Source of the DNA: Pseudomonadota bacterium
GTDB taxonomy: Bacteria > Pseudomonadota > Gammaproteobacteria > Steroidobacterales > Steroidobacteraceae
DNA: 64,000 nt
Direction of reading: 5' to 3'
Assembly (NCBI GenBank): GCA_003242685.1
Contig: QGVD01000012.1
Location: 1-64,000 of the forward strand
The notes beneath the pieces are model-generated. The model was not told the DNA's origin. It worked only from the letters and a program-made list of their open reading frames with translations, and did no database searches. This document shows, one piece after another, positions 21,804 through 30,949 of this stretch. The position numbers and the translations under genes are program-made. Each line of letters opens with the position of its first letter. Position 1 is the first letter of the stretch.

Positions 21804-23273
21804 ATGGACGTGCAGCGCCAGTCCTTTCCCGCTGACGAAGAAGAAGATCTCGAAGCGACGGCCGAGCTGCCCGTGCTGGATGTCGCCGGCCTGCAGGCGC
21901 ATTCCGAAGAAGACTGCCTGTCGAGCACGGATACCTGGATCGCTCCCGCACCGGTTCCCGCCGGGACCGCCGAAGTAAAGGCGGCACCGCGTCATTCCGA
22001 GCTGGAAGAAAGACTCCGCGCGCTGTCCGAGACGCTCTCCGAAGTCGAGCAGCGGCTCGCGTCCAAGGGCGAGCGGCTCATGGAGCTCGAGCGGGAGCTC
22101 GAAAACGCCCGTGTGGAACGCCGTGCCGCAGAAGCGCGGGCGGACGCCGCCGAGCGCCAGCTCGCCGTTGCGCGCCAGGAGCTGGAGGACGCGGGCAGAC
22201 GCATCACCGGCTACGTCGAGCTGCTGCGCTCTCAGGAAGGGCGCCGCGGCATCTTCGACGGAATGCTGCGCGAGCTCGACCGCGAAGTGGGCGAGCGCGA
22301 CGTTCGTCTGGAGCAGGTCCACGCAGAGCTGCGGCGACGCGAGGCGCGCGTGGCCGAGCTCGAAGAGATGCTCGAAGCACGCGCGAAGCAGATCGCGTCC
22401 CTCGAGCGGCAGGTCAACGAGCTCGCCGCCGCGCTGGCTCAGCGCGAGGAACGAATCGCGGCGGCCGAGCGCCGCGCCGGCGAGCTCGAAGCGAGCGTCG
22501 CCTCGCTGCAGGCAGGTCTCGAGGGCCGCGCACTCGAGGCGCGCGCCGCCGACGAGCGGCTGCGCGAGCAGGAAGCGCGGGCGCAGGCGGCGGAGAGCTC
22601 GCTGCGCGAGCTCGAAAGGCGGATGGCCGAGCAGGCGGACACGGTCCGCGCGCTCGAGAAGGATCTCGAGACGCGCAGCGGCCGCCTGCAGGTGCTCGAG
22701 TCGGATCTGCGCATCGCGGAGGAGTCCATCCGGCGCCTGGAGACGGATCTGCGCGCACGCGAGCAGCGGATCGAGGAGCTGACGAAGTCGAACGAGGAGC
22801 TGCACTCGGTTCTCGCGGAGGCGCGCGCGGTGCTCGAGCAGCGCGATGCGCTGATCCGCAGGCTCGAGAACGAGGCGGCGCACAGCACGGCTCTCCTCGG
22901 GAACATCCAGCAGAGCATCAGGCGTCTCGATCAGTCGGACGCGCCCGCAGCCGAGCCGGCGCCCGAGGGCGCCGCGCGCCTGCTCGTGCGCATCGACGGC
23001 CCGTCGGAGGTCGTGCACGTGCTCGGCCGCAGGACCACGATCGGCCGCACGCCCGACAACGATCTGCAGATCGACGCGAAGTTCGTGAGCCGGCATCACG
23101 CGGTCGTGCTCGCCGGTCCCGCGCACACGATCATCGAGGATCTCGGGAGCACCAACGGAGTGCTCGTCAACAATCAGCGCATCTCGCGTCAACCGCTCAA
23201 GGACGGCGACGTCATCGTGATCGGCAGGGCGCGTTTCCGCTTCGTCGTCAGGCCTGCCGGCGAGCGGCGCTGA
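21804..23273 (+). CDS. Long coiled-coil protein with C-terminal FHA domain
   Basis: This 489-residue soluble protein has an acidic N-terminus (about 1-60), then about 300 residues of uninterrupted coiled coil rich in E, R, L and A heptads. The C-terminal FHA domain (about 395-485) has the phosphothreonine-binding signatures TIGRTPDNDLQI, VSRHHA and STNGVLVNNQRI. A GGGGAG site stands eight bases before the ATG at 21804. It is probably a cytoplasmic scaffold recruited by Thr phosphorylation. A Ser/Thr kinase capable of making such a mark is encoded at 41755. No signal peptide or membrane helix is seen. Confidence 0.85.
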   Translation: MDVQRQSFPADEEEDLEATAELPVLDVAGLQAHSEEDCLSSTDTWIAPAPVPAGTAEVKAAPRHSELEERLRALSETLSEVEQRLASKGERLMELERELENARVERRAAEARADAAERQLAVARQELEDAGRRITGYVELLRSQEGRRGIFDGMLRELDREVGERDVRLEQVHAELRRREARVAELEEMLEARAKQIASLERQVNELAAALAQREERIAAAERRAGELEASVASLQAGLEGRALEARAADERLREQEARAQAAESSLRELERRMAEQADTVRALEKDLETRSGRLQVLESDLRIAEESIRRLETDLRAREQRIEELTKSNEELHSVLAEARAVLEQRDALIRRLENEAAHSTALLGNIQQSIRRLDQSDAPAAEPAPEGAARLLVRIDGPSEVVHVLGRRTTIGRTPDNDLQIDAKFVSRHHAVVLAGPAHTIIEDLGSTNGVLVNNQRISRQPLKDGDVIVIGRARFRFVVRPAGERR

Positions 23274-23286
23274 CGAAGCGGCGAGC

Positions 23287-24096
23287 TCACTTGTCGTCGT
23301 GGATCGCCGCGGTCCAGTGCGCGACGTCCGCGTCGCTCATGGGACCGCCGTGCACGAGCCGCGCGTCCTGCATGCCCCAGCATTCGACGTCGATCAGATA
23401 CTGGGCGCGCGAGACGATCGTGCCGTAGCACACGCGCTCGGAGGGAGGTGGCGAGTCCAGCTCTGCCTCCAGCCGGTCGAGCAGCTCGCGCATGACCGCG
23501 CGCGGGATCCGGTTCCGCTCGCACGGGTAGACGAATCCGAACATCACGAGGTGCTTGAGCAGCACCCGCCAGTGCGGACCGAAGCGGCGCAACAGCCGGG
23601 GCCAGTCGAGCCGGTCGCCGCACGCGCGCAGCAGATGCATGATGTCCGCGCCGTCGTAGCGTTCGCGCTCCATGATGAACGCCTTCGACCAGATCATCTC
23701 TTCGGCCGGGCACAGCCTGACGGGAAGTCCCAGCACCTCGCCGTCGACCGAATGCTCGAACCACTCCTCGTCCACGCGGGCGATGCCGTTGCCCGAGCTG
23801 AAGATCACGTCGATGAAGCTGTCCCCGCAGTGCGCCTTGCCGAGCCAGTGGGGGAACGTGAGCTCCGTGCGGCATCCCGCGCGCTCGAGCACCTTCATCA
23901 CGGTGTCGTAGTCGCCTGAGCGGATGAAGATGTCGAAGTCCTTGGTGTGCCGCTCGATGCCGGTGTAGCGCGCCAGCGCGTACGCGCCGCCGACGAGGAA
24001 CTGCACCCCCGACTCGCTGAGGAGTGCTAGGGTTCGGCGATAGAACCCGCGCGCGCTCGGGTCGAGTTCGTCCTGCCGCTGCATACAGACATCCAT
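23287..24096 (-). CDS. Nucleotidyltransferase-fold protein (MNT/AbiEii-like)
   Basis: The protein has about 269 residues from the ATG at 24096. The N-terminal part has the minimal nucleotidyltransferase pattern FLVGGAYALARYTGIERHTKDFDIFI, with GG and the D-x-D carboxylates, then FIDVIFSSG as the third acidic strand. The C-terminal helical part is unassigned. A GTG at 24198 would add 34 residues but has no ribosome binding site and lies only 12 bases from the divergent phosphoesterase start. No toxin-antitoxin partner is adjacent, so a house-keeping or resistance-like role cannot be assigned. Confidence 0.75.
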   Translation of the reverse strand: MDVCMQRQDELDPSARGFYRRTLALLSESGVQFLVGGAYALARYTGIERHTKDFDIFIRSGDYDTVMKVLERAGCRTELTFPHWLGKAHCGDSFIDVIFSSGNGIARVDEEWFEHSVDGEVLGLPVRLCPAEEMIWSKAFIMERERYDGADIMHLLRACGDRLDWPRLLRRFGPHWRVLLKHLVMFGFVYPCERNRIPRAVMRELLDRLEAELDSPPPSERVCYGTIVSRAQYLIDVECWGMQDARLVHGGPMSDADVAHWTAAIHDDK

Positions 24097-24209
24097 GAGA
24101 CCATCCCGGAGTTGCACGTGACGAAGGTCGGACTGGGCATACGGATTGCTCCGCAACGACGCGAGCTTGGCGGTGTGCAGGATTCCTTCACGAGACACGG
24201 AGGACGGAA

Positions 24210-25043
24210 GTGAAGCAAACAGTGCGCCTGGCGGCGGTCGGCGACCTGCACGTCAAGAAGACATCCCAGGGACTTCTGCAGCCGCTGCTCGCGCCGGTCA
24301 ACGAGATGGCCGACGTGCTGCTGCTGCTCGGCGACCTCACGGACTACGGTCTGCCCGAGGAAGCGCAGATCCTCGCGAAGGAGCTCACCACCGTCGTGCG
24401 CATACCGATCGTCGGCGTGCTCGGGAATCACGACTACGAGTCCGGCCAGCACACGGAGGTCTGCCGGATTCTCACCGAGGCCGGCATCAAGCTGCTCGAC
24501 GGCGAGGCGGTCGAGATTCACGGCGTGGGCTTCGCGGGGGCGAAGGGCTTCGCGGGCGGATTCGGGCGCGGCACGCTCGGCGCGTGGGGCGAGCCCGGCA
24601 TGAAGCGCTTCGTGCAGGAAGCGCTCGATGAAGCACTGAAGCTCGAATCGGCGCTCGCAAGGCTCCGCACGCCGCGGCGGATCGCGCTGCTGCACTATTC
24701 ACCGGTGCGAGGCACCGTCGAGGGCGAGCCGCTCGAGATCTATCCCTTCCTGGGGACGAGCCGGATGGAGGAGCCGCTCAACCGCTATCCGGTAGACGCC
24801 GTGTTCCACGGGCACGCGCATCACGGGTCGCTCGAGGGACGTACGAGCACGGGCATTCCCGTCTACAACGTGGCGCTGCCGCTCCTGCGCAGCTCGTTTC
24901 CGGAGCGGCCGCCGTTCCGGGTCGTGGAAATCCCGCTCGAAGGTTCGTCCCGGGAGGAGCTGCCCCGCAGCGGCACCGAGCTGCCACCCGCGAGCCGCCC
25001 GCCCGTTCCCGAGCAGGGAGTCGCGGCACCGAGGCCTTCGTAG
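24210..25043 (+). CDS. Calcineurin-like metallophosphoesterase
   Basis: This 277-residue cytoplasmic phosphoesterase carries the full dinuclear metal motif set: GDLHV near residue 11, LLGDLTDYG near 40, GNHDYESG near 72, and the later HYSPVRGT and FHGHAHHG histidines. The GTG start at 24210 has GGAGG six bases upstream. The C-terminal 40 residues are Pro/Ser-rich and probably disordered. Substrate class is open (nucleotide, phosphoprotein or DNA). It is divergent from the nucleotidyltransferase-like gene and 85 bases upstream of ilvA. Confidence 0.88.
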   Translation: MKQTVRLAAVGDLHVKKTSQGLLQPLLAPVNEMADVLLLLGDLTDYGLPEEAQILAKELTTVVRIPIVGVLGNHDYESGQHTEVCRILTEAGIKLLDGEAVEIHGVGFAGAKGFAGGFGRGTLGAWGEPGMKRFVQEALDEALKLESALARLRTPRRIALLHYSPVRGTVEGEPLEIYPFLGTSRMEEPLNRYPVDAVFHGHAHHGSLEGRTSTGIPVYNVALPLLRSSFPERPPFRVVEIPLEGSSREELPRSGTELPPASRPPVPEQGVAAPRPS

Positions 25044-25128
25044 CGCCGTCTTTCGAGCTCACGGACCCGAGGAACGGCCGGCGTACCGTCGCGTGCATGC
25101 GCGCAGCCGATTCACGTAAGCTTCGCGC

Positions 25129-26646
25129 GTGAGCAACTCCTACATCGAACGCATTCTCAAGGCGCGCGTCTACGATGTGGCGATCGAGTCGCCTCTCGAG
25201 GAGGCGCCGCGCCTGTCGCGCCGGCTCGGCAACCGCGTGCTCTTCAAGCGCGAGGACCTGCAGCCGGCCTTCTCCTTCAAGGTCCGGGGGGCGTACAACA
25301 AGATCGCGCACCTTTCGCCCGCCGCCGCGCAGCGCGGAGTGATCTGCGCATCGGCGGGCAACCACGCCCAGGGCGTCGCGCTCGCCGCGCGCCGGCGCGG
25401 CATTCCGGCGGTGATCGTCATGCCGCAGACCACGCCGCACATCAAGGTGCAGGCGGTGATCGATTTCGGCGGCGAGGTCGTGCTGCACGGGGACGACTAC
25501 GACAGCGCCTACGAGCGCTCGCTCGCCATCGCCCGCGAGCGCAACCTGGTGTTCGTGCATCCCTTCGACGATCCCGACGTGATCGCGGGACAGGGCACCG
25601 TCGGCATGGAGCTGCTGCGTCAGAGCGGCGGGGAGATCGACGCGATCTTCGTGCCGGTGGGCGGCGGCGGCCTCATCGCGGGGATCGGCGCCTACGTCAA
25701 GGCGCTCTATCCGCACGTGAAGATCGTCGGCGTAGAGCCCGAGGACGCCGCGGCGATGCACGAGTCGCTGCGCAGGGGAACGCGCGTCACGCTCGAGCGG
25801 GTGGGCATCTTCGCCGACGGCGTCGCGGTCAAACGCGTCGGGGAGGAGACCTTCAGGCTCGCACGCGAGTACGTGGACGAGATCGTGCTCGTGAACACGG
25901 ACGAGATCTGCTCCGCGATCCAGGACGTGTTCGAGGACACGCGCTCCATCGTCGAGCCGGCGGGCGCGCTGGCTGTGGCGGGCATCGAGAAGCTTGCGCT
26001 GCGCCAGGGCTGGCGCGACAAGCGGCTGGTCGCCATCAACAGCGGCGCGAACATGAACTTCGACCGGCTGCGCCACGTCGCCGAGCGCGCGGACGTGGGC
26101 GGCGAGCGCGAGGCGCTGCTCGCGGTGGAGATCCCCGAGCGGCCGGGAAGCTTCCTGCGCTTCTGCGAAGTGCTCGGCCGGCGCAACGTCACCGAGTTCA
26201 ACTACCGCTACGACAGCCCGGAGCGGGCGCGCATCTTCGTCGGACTCGGGCTCTCGCGCGGCGCGGCCGAGAAGGACGCGGTCGTACGGATGCTCCGCGA
26301 GGGCGGCTACGAAGTCATGGACATGAGCGACAACGAGATGGCCAAGCTCCACGTGCGCTACATGGTGGGCGGGCGTGCGCACGGCATCCAGAACGAGCTG
26401 CTCTTCCGATTCGAGTTCCCGGAACGGCCCGGCGCGCTGCTCAGGTTCCTGCAGGCGGTCGGCACGCGCTGGAACATTAGCCTGTTCCACTACAGGAACC
26501 ACGGCTCGGACTACGGCCGTGTGCTCGCCGGCATCCAGGTCCCGCCGGCCGAGCGCGGCGAGTTCTTCGAGCACCTGAGGGTCCTCCACTATCCCTACAC
26601 CGAGGAAACCTCGAACCCCGCCTATCGCCTGTTCCTCGGCGCCTGA
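25129..26646 (+). CDS. ilvA: Threonine ammonia-lyase (threonine dehydratase), biosynthetic
   Basis: This 505-residue PLP enzyme converts threonine to 2-ketobutyrate for isoleucine synthesis. The catalytic lysine is Lys51 in FSFKVRGAYNK; the phosphate-binding Gly loop is VGGGGLIAG (about 185). Two ACT-like regulatory domains occupy about 325-505 (LLAVEIPERPGSFLRF and FRFEFPERPGALLRF), as in isoleucine-feedback-sensitive IlvA. The start is a GTG at 25129. It lies about 14 kb from ilvB in the same window but in a different transcription unit. The next gene begins 14 bases later and is probably cotranscribed. Confidence 0.95.
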   Translation: MSNSYIERILKARVYDVAIESPLEEAPRLSRRLGNRVLFKREDLQPAFSFKVRGAYNKIAHLSPAAAQRGVICASAGNHAQGVALAARRRGIPAVIVMPQTTPHIKVQAVIDFGGEVVLHGDDYDSAYERSLAIARERNLVFVHPFDDPDVIAGQGTVGMELLRQSGGEIDAIFVPVGGGGLIAGIGAYVKALYPHVKIVGVEPEDAAAMHESLRRGTRVTLERVGIFADGVAVKRVGEETFRLAREYVDEIVLVNTDEICSAIQDVFEDTRSIVEPAGALAVAGIEKLALRQGWRDKRLVAINSGANMNFDRLRHVAERADVGGEREALLAVEIPERPGSFLRFCEVLGRRNVTEFNYRYDSPERARIFVGLGLSRGAAEKDAVVRMLREGGYEVMDMSDNEMAKLHVRYMVGGRAHGIQNELLFRFEFPERPGALLRFLQAVGTRWNISLFHYRNHGSDYGRVLAGIQVPPAERGEFFEHLRVLHYPYTEETSNPAYRLFLGA

Positions 26647-26659
26647 CCGGAGCGCGACG

Positions 26660-27556
26660 GTGTCCGTGACGTACCGACCGCGGCGCGAGCCGCGACACGA
26701 GGAGCGCACCTTGCGCGGGCTGCGCCACCGGCTCACCTGGTGGGGCGAGCCGTGCGAATCGCCGATCGTGCTGCTGCACGGCTTCCTCGATGCCGGTGCG
26801 ACGTGGCAGTTCCTGGTCGACTGCCTGCCGGATTCCTGGTCGTTCGTGGCGCCGGATCTGCGCGGCTGCGGCGGCACGGAGCGCGCGCCGGGCGGCTACT
26901 GGTTCCCCGACTATCTGGCCGACCTCGAGGCGCTGCTCGATGCGCTGGTGCCGAACGCCCCCGCGCGCCTCATGGGACACAGCATGGGCGGCAACATCGC
27001 ATCGCTCTACGCCGGAGTGCGTCCGGATCGCGTGGCGTGGCTCGTGAACCTCGAGGGCTTCGGCCTGCCGCGCACCGAGCCCGATCAGGCCGCGGCGCGC
27101 TTTGCCGAGTGGCTCGATCAGCTCCGCCAGGGTCCGCGCGTGAGCCGCTACGACAGCGTCGAGCGTTTTGCCGCGGTGCTGCGTACACGAAATCCGCGCC
27201 TGACGCTCGAACGCTCGCTCTTCATCGCGCATGCGTGGACGCGCCCGGTCGAGAACGGTGTCGAGCTCGCCGCCGATCCGCTGCACCGGCTGGTGAACCC
27301 CGTGCTCTACCGGCGCGAGGAAGCGGAGAGCTGCTGGCGCCGGATCAAGGCTCCGTCGCTGCTGCTCATCGGCGAGCTCTCGGAGCTGCGCGAGAGGCTC
27401 GGCGCGGACGGTACCGAAGAGGCGCTGCGCGCCGCTTTCCCGGGCGCCCGTCTGCGCACCGTCCCGGGCGTCGGCCACATGATGCATCACGAGGATCCGC
27501 AGGCAGTCGCGGAGCGCATCGTCGAGTTCGTCGCCGAGCAGGGCAACCCGCGCTAG
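26660..27556 (+). CDS. Alpha/beta hydrolase
   Basis: This 298-residue hydrolase has a complete triad pattern: the oxyanion motif LLHGFLDAGATW, the nucleophile elbow GHSMGG (about residue 112), an acid candidate in LLIGELSELRE, and His in VGHMMHHEDP. The DLRGCGGTERAP segment is typical of epoxide hydrolase/haloperoxidase relatives. The start is a GTG 14 bases after ilvA. It ends in a 4-base CTAG overlap with the converging DUF71 gene. Substrate unknown. Confidence 0.87.
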   Translation: MSVTYRPRREPRHEERTLRGLRHRLTWWGEPCESPIVLLHGFLDAGATWQFLVDCLPDSWSFVAPDLRGCGGTERAPGGYWFPDYLADLEALLDALVPNAPARLMGHSMGGNIASLYAGVRPDRVAWLVNLEGFGLPRTEPDQAAARFAEWLDQLRQGPRVSRYDSVERFAAVLRTRNPRLTLERSLFIAHAWTRPVENGVELAADPLHRLVNPVLYRREEAESCWRRIKAPSLLLIGELSELRERLGADGTEEALRAAFPGARLRTVPGVGHMMHHEDPQAVAERIVEFVAEQGNPR

Positions 27557-28272
27557 GAAGAATCCGCCGCCGCGGCGCACAGCCGCGCGAAGCAGTAACG
27601 GACGCTTCCGAGCTCGGGCGGAGCGACGTACGCCTCGCGCCCGACGACGCGCACCGGCACGGGCTCGTGGAACTGCGGACCGTCGTACACGAACGTGTGG
27701 AACTCACCGTTCTCGCCGCACGGATCGACGTCGGGCGGCAGGTCGGCGAGGAAGCGCGCGTCGTACTCGCGGCCGCAGAACTCGTCGCCGAGCCGCCGCG
27801 AGTCCGTGCACACGACGAGCGCACGCATGCCGAGGTCGAGCACTTCCAGTGCGACTTCGCGCCGGTCGCGTCCCCACAGCGGCAGATGCGCGTCGAGCCC
27901 GGCGTTCCCGCAGACGCGCTCTTCCCACTCGCGATGCGGCTCGAGGTCGATGTCACCGAACACGACGGTGCGATGACCGAGGCCGTGCAGCTCCCGCAGC
28001 ACCGTGACGAATACCCGTTCGTAGTCCGACCAGCCTGCGCTGGGGCCGACGAGCTCGAGGCCGAGCGCGCGCGCCTGCAACTCGACGATCGAACGCGGCA
28101 CGCCGTGAGAGCGCGTGCGCGTGCCGCTCTCGTCGAACATCGTGAGGAGCGCGGTCACGCGCAGGCCGCTTCTGCGTGCGTGCCACAGCGCGAGGAGTGA
28201 ATCCTTGCCGCCGCTCGAGGAGCAGACGGCAGGCGCTTCCGCGTGCAGCGGATTCCCCGCCGAATCGATCAT
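27553..28272 (-). CDS. DUF71/COG2102 ATP-binding protein, probable B12-salvage subfamily
   Basis: This 239-residue PP-loop ATPase has SSGGKDSLLALWHARR at about residue 19 and the family's EWEERVCGNAGLDAHLPLWGRDR region near 130, conserved in diphthine-ammonia ligase (Dph6) relatives. Bacteria have no diphthamide, and comparative genomics has linked a bacterial DUF71 subgroup with cobalamin salvage. Here its ATG overlaps the stop of a BtuB-like receptor gene (ATGA) under a cobalamin riboswitch, exactly the context predicted for that subgroup. The reaction is unproven; an amide-forming step on corrinoid precursors has been suggested. Confidence 0.85.
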   Translation of the reverse strand: MIDSAGNPLHAEAPAVCSSSGGKDSLLALWHARRSGLRVTALLTMFDESGTRTRSHGVPRSIVELQARALGLELVGPSAGWSDYERVFVTVLRELHGLGHRTVVFGDIDLEPHREWEERVCGNAGLDAHLPLWGRDRREVALEVLDLGMRALVVCTDSRRLGDEFCGREYDARFLADLPPDVDPCGENGEFHTFVYDGPQFHEPVPVRVVGREAYVAPPELGSVRYCFARLCAAAADSS

Positions 28273-30125
28273 CGGCTCGCCAGCCTGTAGCGCAGCGTGA
28301 CGCCGAAATTCCGGCCGTCCTGCTCGAAGAAAGCCGACGTGGAGTAGCGGCGGTCGAGCAGATTCGTCACTCGCGCCTGCACGGTCCATGCGCTTCCGAG
28401 CGACTGCTCGGCGAGCAGATCGACGGTGAGGAAGCCCCCGAGCCGCACGTCGTTGGACAGCTCGTTGTAGCGCGCACCTTCCCAGCGCGCACGCGCACCG
28501 AGCGCACCGTGAGCCCAGGTTCTGCGTACCTCGAGCGCCGCGCTCGTGCGGGCGCGCCGCGGCAGCCGCTTGCCGCGGTCGGCGCCTTCGCTGAGGTTCT
28601 CCGCGTCGAGCAGCGTGACGTGACCGCCCACGCGCCAGCCGGCGCCACGCCAGTCGGCCTGCAGCTCGGCGCCGCGGATGCGCGCCTCCGCGACGTTGAG
28701 CGAGGTGAAGCTCGTCAGATCGAATGCGATCAGCTCGTCGAAATCCGTCTGGAACGCGTGCACCGACCAGCGCAGACGTCCGCGCGCGCCGTCGACGCCG
28801 AGCTCGAGAGACTCTGACTCCTCCGGCGCGAGCGCGGGATTGCCGATGCCGTCGGGGAAATACAGCTCATTGAACGTCGGCATGTGGAACGCGGTGCCCC
28901 AGCTCGCCGTGAGCCGGTGCGCGGAGCCGAGACTGCGCGCGATACCGACGTTGCCGACGACGTGACTGCCGAACTGCTCGTTGTCCTCTACGCGCAGTCC
29001 GCCGAGCACCGACCAGTGCTCGAACGAAGCGCGCAGCTCGCCGAAGACGCCGGTAGCGCCGCGTGAGGTGCGCGCGTACTGCGTCGTGCTGTCGATGCGG
29101 TCGTCCTGATAGTCCACGCCTGCGATCAGCCGCAGGCGCGATGCGACGCTTCCCTCGATCTGCACGCTCGCCGTGTCGCGCTTCGTGTCGAAGCGGCTCT
29201 GGAAGCTGCCGTCGATGAAATTCTCCTGCTCGTCCACGCTGTGTCCGACGGCCGCGCGCAGCCGCCACGCGGATCCGAGCGCGGCGCCGACGTGAAGCGA
29301 CGCGGCGCGCTCGCCGATCTCGGTCATGTTGGTGAAGGTGCCGTCGTACTCGGTCCGGCCGTCGACGGCGAGCGCTCGCAGCTCGGCGGTCACGGACTCG
29401 CCGAGCCGCACGCCCGCGTTCAGCGTGCCCGTGCGGCTGCGGAATCCGTCGTCGTCGGGCTCGAAGGTGTAGCAGCCGCCGGGCGGCTCGAGCGAGCCGG
29501 AGCAGGAGTTGAAGCCGTTCGTGTCGAGGCTCTCGGCGCCGAGGCGCAGCCATCCGCGCGCGCCGCGTCCGCCGATGTGTGCCGCGACGTGACGCGTGTC
29601 GTGACTGCCGCCGCTCAGGCTCGCGCCGACGTCGAAGCCCGGCGCGCCCGCATCGCGCGTGAAGACCTGGATGACGCCGCCCACGGCGTCGGAGCCGTAC
29701 AGCACGGAACGCGGACCGCGCACGATCTCGACGCGCTCGATCTGCTCCATCGGAATGTGCTCGAACGGCGGCAGGCCGAGCGTCGCCGATCCGATGCGCA
29801 GACCGTCGACGAGGAGCAGCGTGTGATCGCTCTCCGCGCCGCGCATGAAGACGGTCGTCGCCTTGCCGAGACCGCCCGCGTTGTCGATGTCGATGCCGGC
29901 CACGCTCGCAAGCAGCTCCTGAAGCGAGGAGGCCTGAGATGATTCGATGTCAGCGCGCGTGAGCACCGTGGCGGACCAGAGCGTCTCGTCGATTCTTTCA
30001 GGAATGCGCGATGCGGTCACGAGGACGTCGGGCTCTTCGGCGCCGGACGCCTGGTTCCAGATCGCGCACAGACAGACGGAAAGCGCGCCGCAGATGCGGC
30101 CACGCGGGCTCGAGTGGATGGACAT
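28269..30125 (-). CDS. BtuB-like TonB-dependent corrinoid receptor
   Basis: This 618-residue outer-membrane receptor has a signal peptide (MSIHSSPRGRICGALSVCLCAIWNQASG) and a TonB-box-like DVLVTASR. The plug domain (about 45-150) includes the typical TVFMRGAESDHTLLLVDGLR and VEIVRGPRSVLYGSDAVGGVI stretches. The 22-strand barrel ends LRYRLASR. AAGGAG stands eight bases before the ATG. The upstream cobalamin riboswitch identifies cobalamin or a related corrinoid as the likely ligand. No btuCDF genes are in the window. Confidence 0.93.
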   Translation of the reverse strand: MSIHSSPRGRICGALSVCLCAIWNQASGAEEPDVLVTASRIPERIDETLWSATVLTRADIESSQASSLQELLASVAGIDIDNAGGLGKATTVFMRGAESDHTLLLVDGLRIGSATLGLPPFEHIPMEQIERVEIVRGPRSVLYGSDAVGGVIQVFTRDAGAPGFDVGASLSGGSHDTRHVAAHIGGRGARGWLRLGAESLDTNGFNSCSGSLEPPGGCYTFEPDDDGFRSRTGTLNAGVRLGESVTAELRALAVDGRTEYDGTFTNMTEIGERAASLHVGAALGSAWRLRAAVGHSVDEQENFIDGSFQSRFDTKRDTASVQIEGSVASRLRLIAGVDYQDDRIDSTTQYARTSRGATGVFGELRASFEHWSVLGGLRVEDNEQFGSHVVGNVGIARSLGSAHRLTASWGTAFHMPTFNELYFPDGIGNPALAPEESESLELGVDGARGRLRWSVHAFQTDFDELIAFDLTSFTSLNVAEARIRGAELQADWRGAGWRVGGHVTLLDAENLSEGADRGKRLPRRARTSAALEVRRTWAHGALGARARWEGARYNELSNDVRLGGFLTVDLLAEQSLGSAWTVQARVTNLLDRRYSTSAFFEQDGRNFGVTLRYRLASR

Positions 30126-30230
30126 CAACTGGCTCCTTTGCGCACACACCCGTGCTCGGTGGGTCGCGAAGGAGGCACCGGGAGCGGCGCGGAAGGAGCG
30201 CCAGCCGCCAGCCGTCGCCCTCCGCGACGC

Positions 30231-30425
30231 CATCGGTCGTGTACGAGGCCGGTCTCCGGGCTCACGAGCTGGAAGGTATGCGTTCCTTCCGACGAGTCGC
30301 CTTCCCACGCTTGCGCGCAGTGGCTTCGGGTTGACTCGCTTGGGCTCGTTTACCGTTGCGGGGGCAGCGTCGGATTCGCACCGACTTCCCGTTTTACCCG
30401 CCCGGCTGGAATGGCCGGGTGAGCA
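30231..30425 (-). ncRNA. Cobalamin (AdoCbl) riboswitch
   Basis: Read on the minus strand, the segment contains the hallmark GGGAAgtcggtGCGAATCC followed by GCTGCCCCCGCAACGGTAA. It then has GCCACTGcgc, GGGAAGGCG and the closing GAGCCCGGAGACCGGCC, in the standard order of the cobalamin aptamer including the B12 box. It ends about 105 bases before the BtuB-like start codon. In the expression platform, GCTCCTT (near 30195) can pair with the AAGGAGC ribosome binding site (near 30137), so repression is probably translational. The 5' boundary is approximate. Confidence 0.93.
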
Positions 30426-30465
30426 CCTCGCACGCGGCAAGGTTGCGCTGGACGCGGCGGCGCCG

Positions 30466-30690
30466 TCAAGCCGGAGGCTGAGCCTGCGCGGGAACGAACG
30501 GCTCGTGAGCGGCGCGCGTCGTGCGATATTGCGGCAGTCCGTCACCGGGGCGGTCCCATGCGACGGCGTGAGCGCCGGAAGCACGGCGGCACGACTCGCA
30601 ATGGCAGAACGCAGCGGGCGAGATGGGTGCGCCGCACTCGTAGCGCACCGCTCCGCAGAGGCATCGGCCGGTCAGTCGCTGCCCGGGCAT
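30466..30690 (-). pseudogene. Truncated GFA/CENP-V (S-glutathione-formaldehyde) family gene
   Basis: The ATG at 30690 has a GGAG site and opens a frame with the family's first zinc motifs: GRCLCGAVRYEC and FCHCESCRRASGAHAVAW. Intact members have about 120-140 residues and a second Cys-x-x-Cys zinc site (F-C-P-x-C-G). Here the frame continues YRTTRAAHEPFVPAQAQPPA with both cysteines replaced, and stops after 74 residues, close to the riboswitch. It is interpreted as a degenerate 5' remnant. A short functional variant is possible but lacks a complete zinc site. Confidence 0.55.
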
Positions 30691-30949
30691 TGGTGTCGCT
30701 CCAGACCGCTGGGACGGGCGTACGGGTCGGCGCGGCTCACTTCACCCGCACGATCGGACGCGAGAGCTGTGTAGAATCCGCGGCTTCGTGCCGGAGAGCG
30801 GCACCTTGAGGGCGATCCGCTGCATGCTTTCGCATCCGATGCATCCTCGAGCCCGTTCCGGCGAGAACGGCCGCTCCGTCCCCGCTCACGGGGCCCGCTT
30901 CTTCAGCGTCGTGCGTGAGCATCGACCGGCGCGCGGAGTCTGACCGCCG

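Noticed and set aside
21027..23192. Minus-strand open frame of 721 codons opposite the hydrolase and FHA coiled-coil genes
   Set aside because: The Leu/Arg-rich repetitive translation is a mirror of the coiled-coil gene, not a protein family.
24097..24198. N-terminal extension of the nucleotidyltransferase-like protein from a GTG at 24198
   Set aside because: No ribosome binding site; the segment almost reaches the divergent start codon and does not resemble the family N-terminus.
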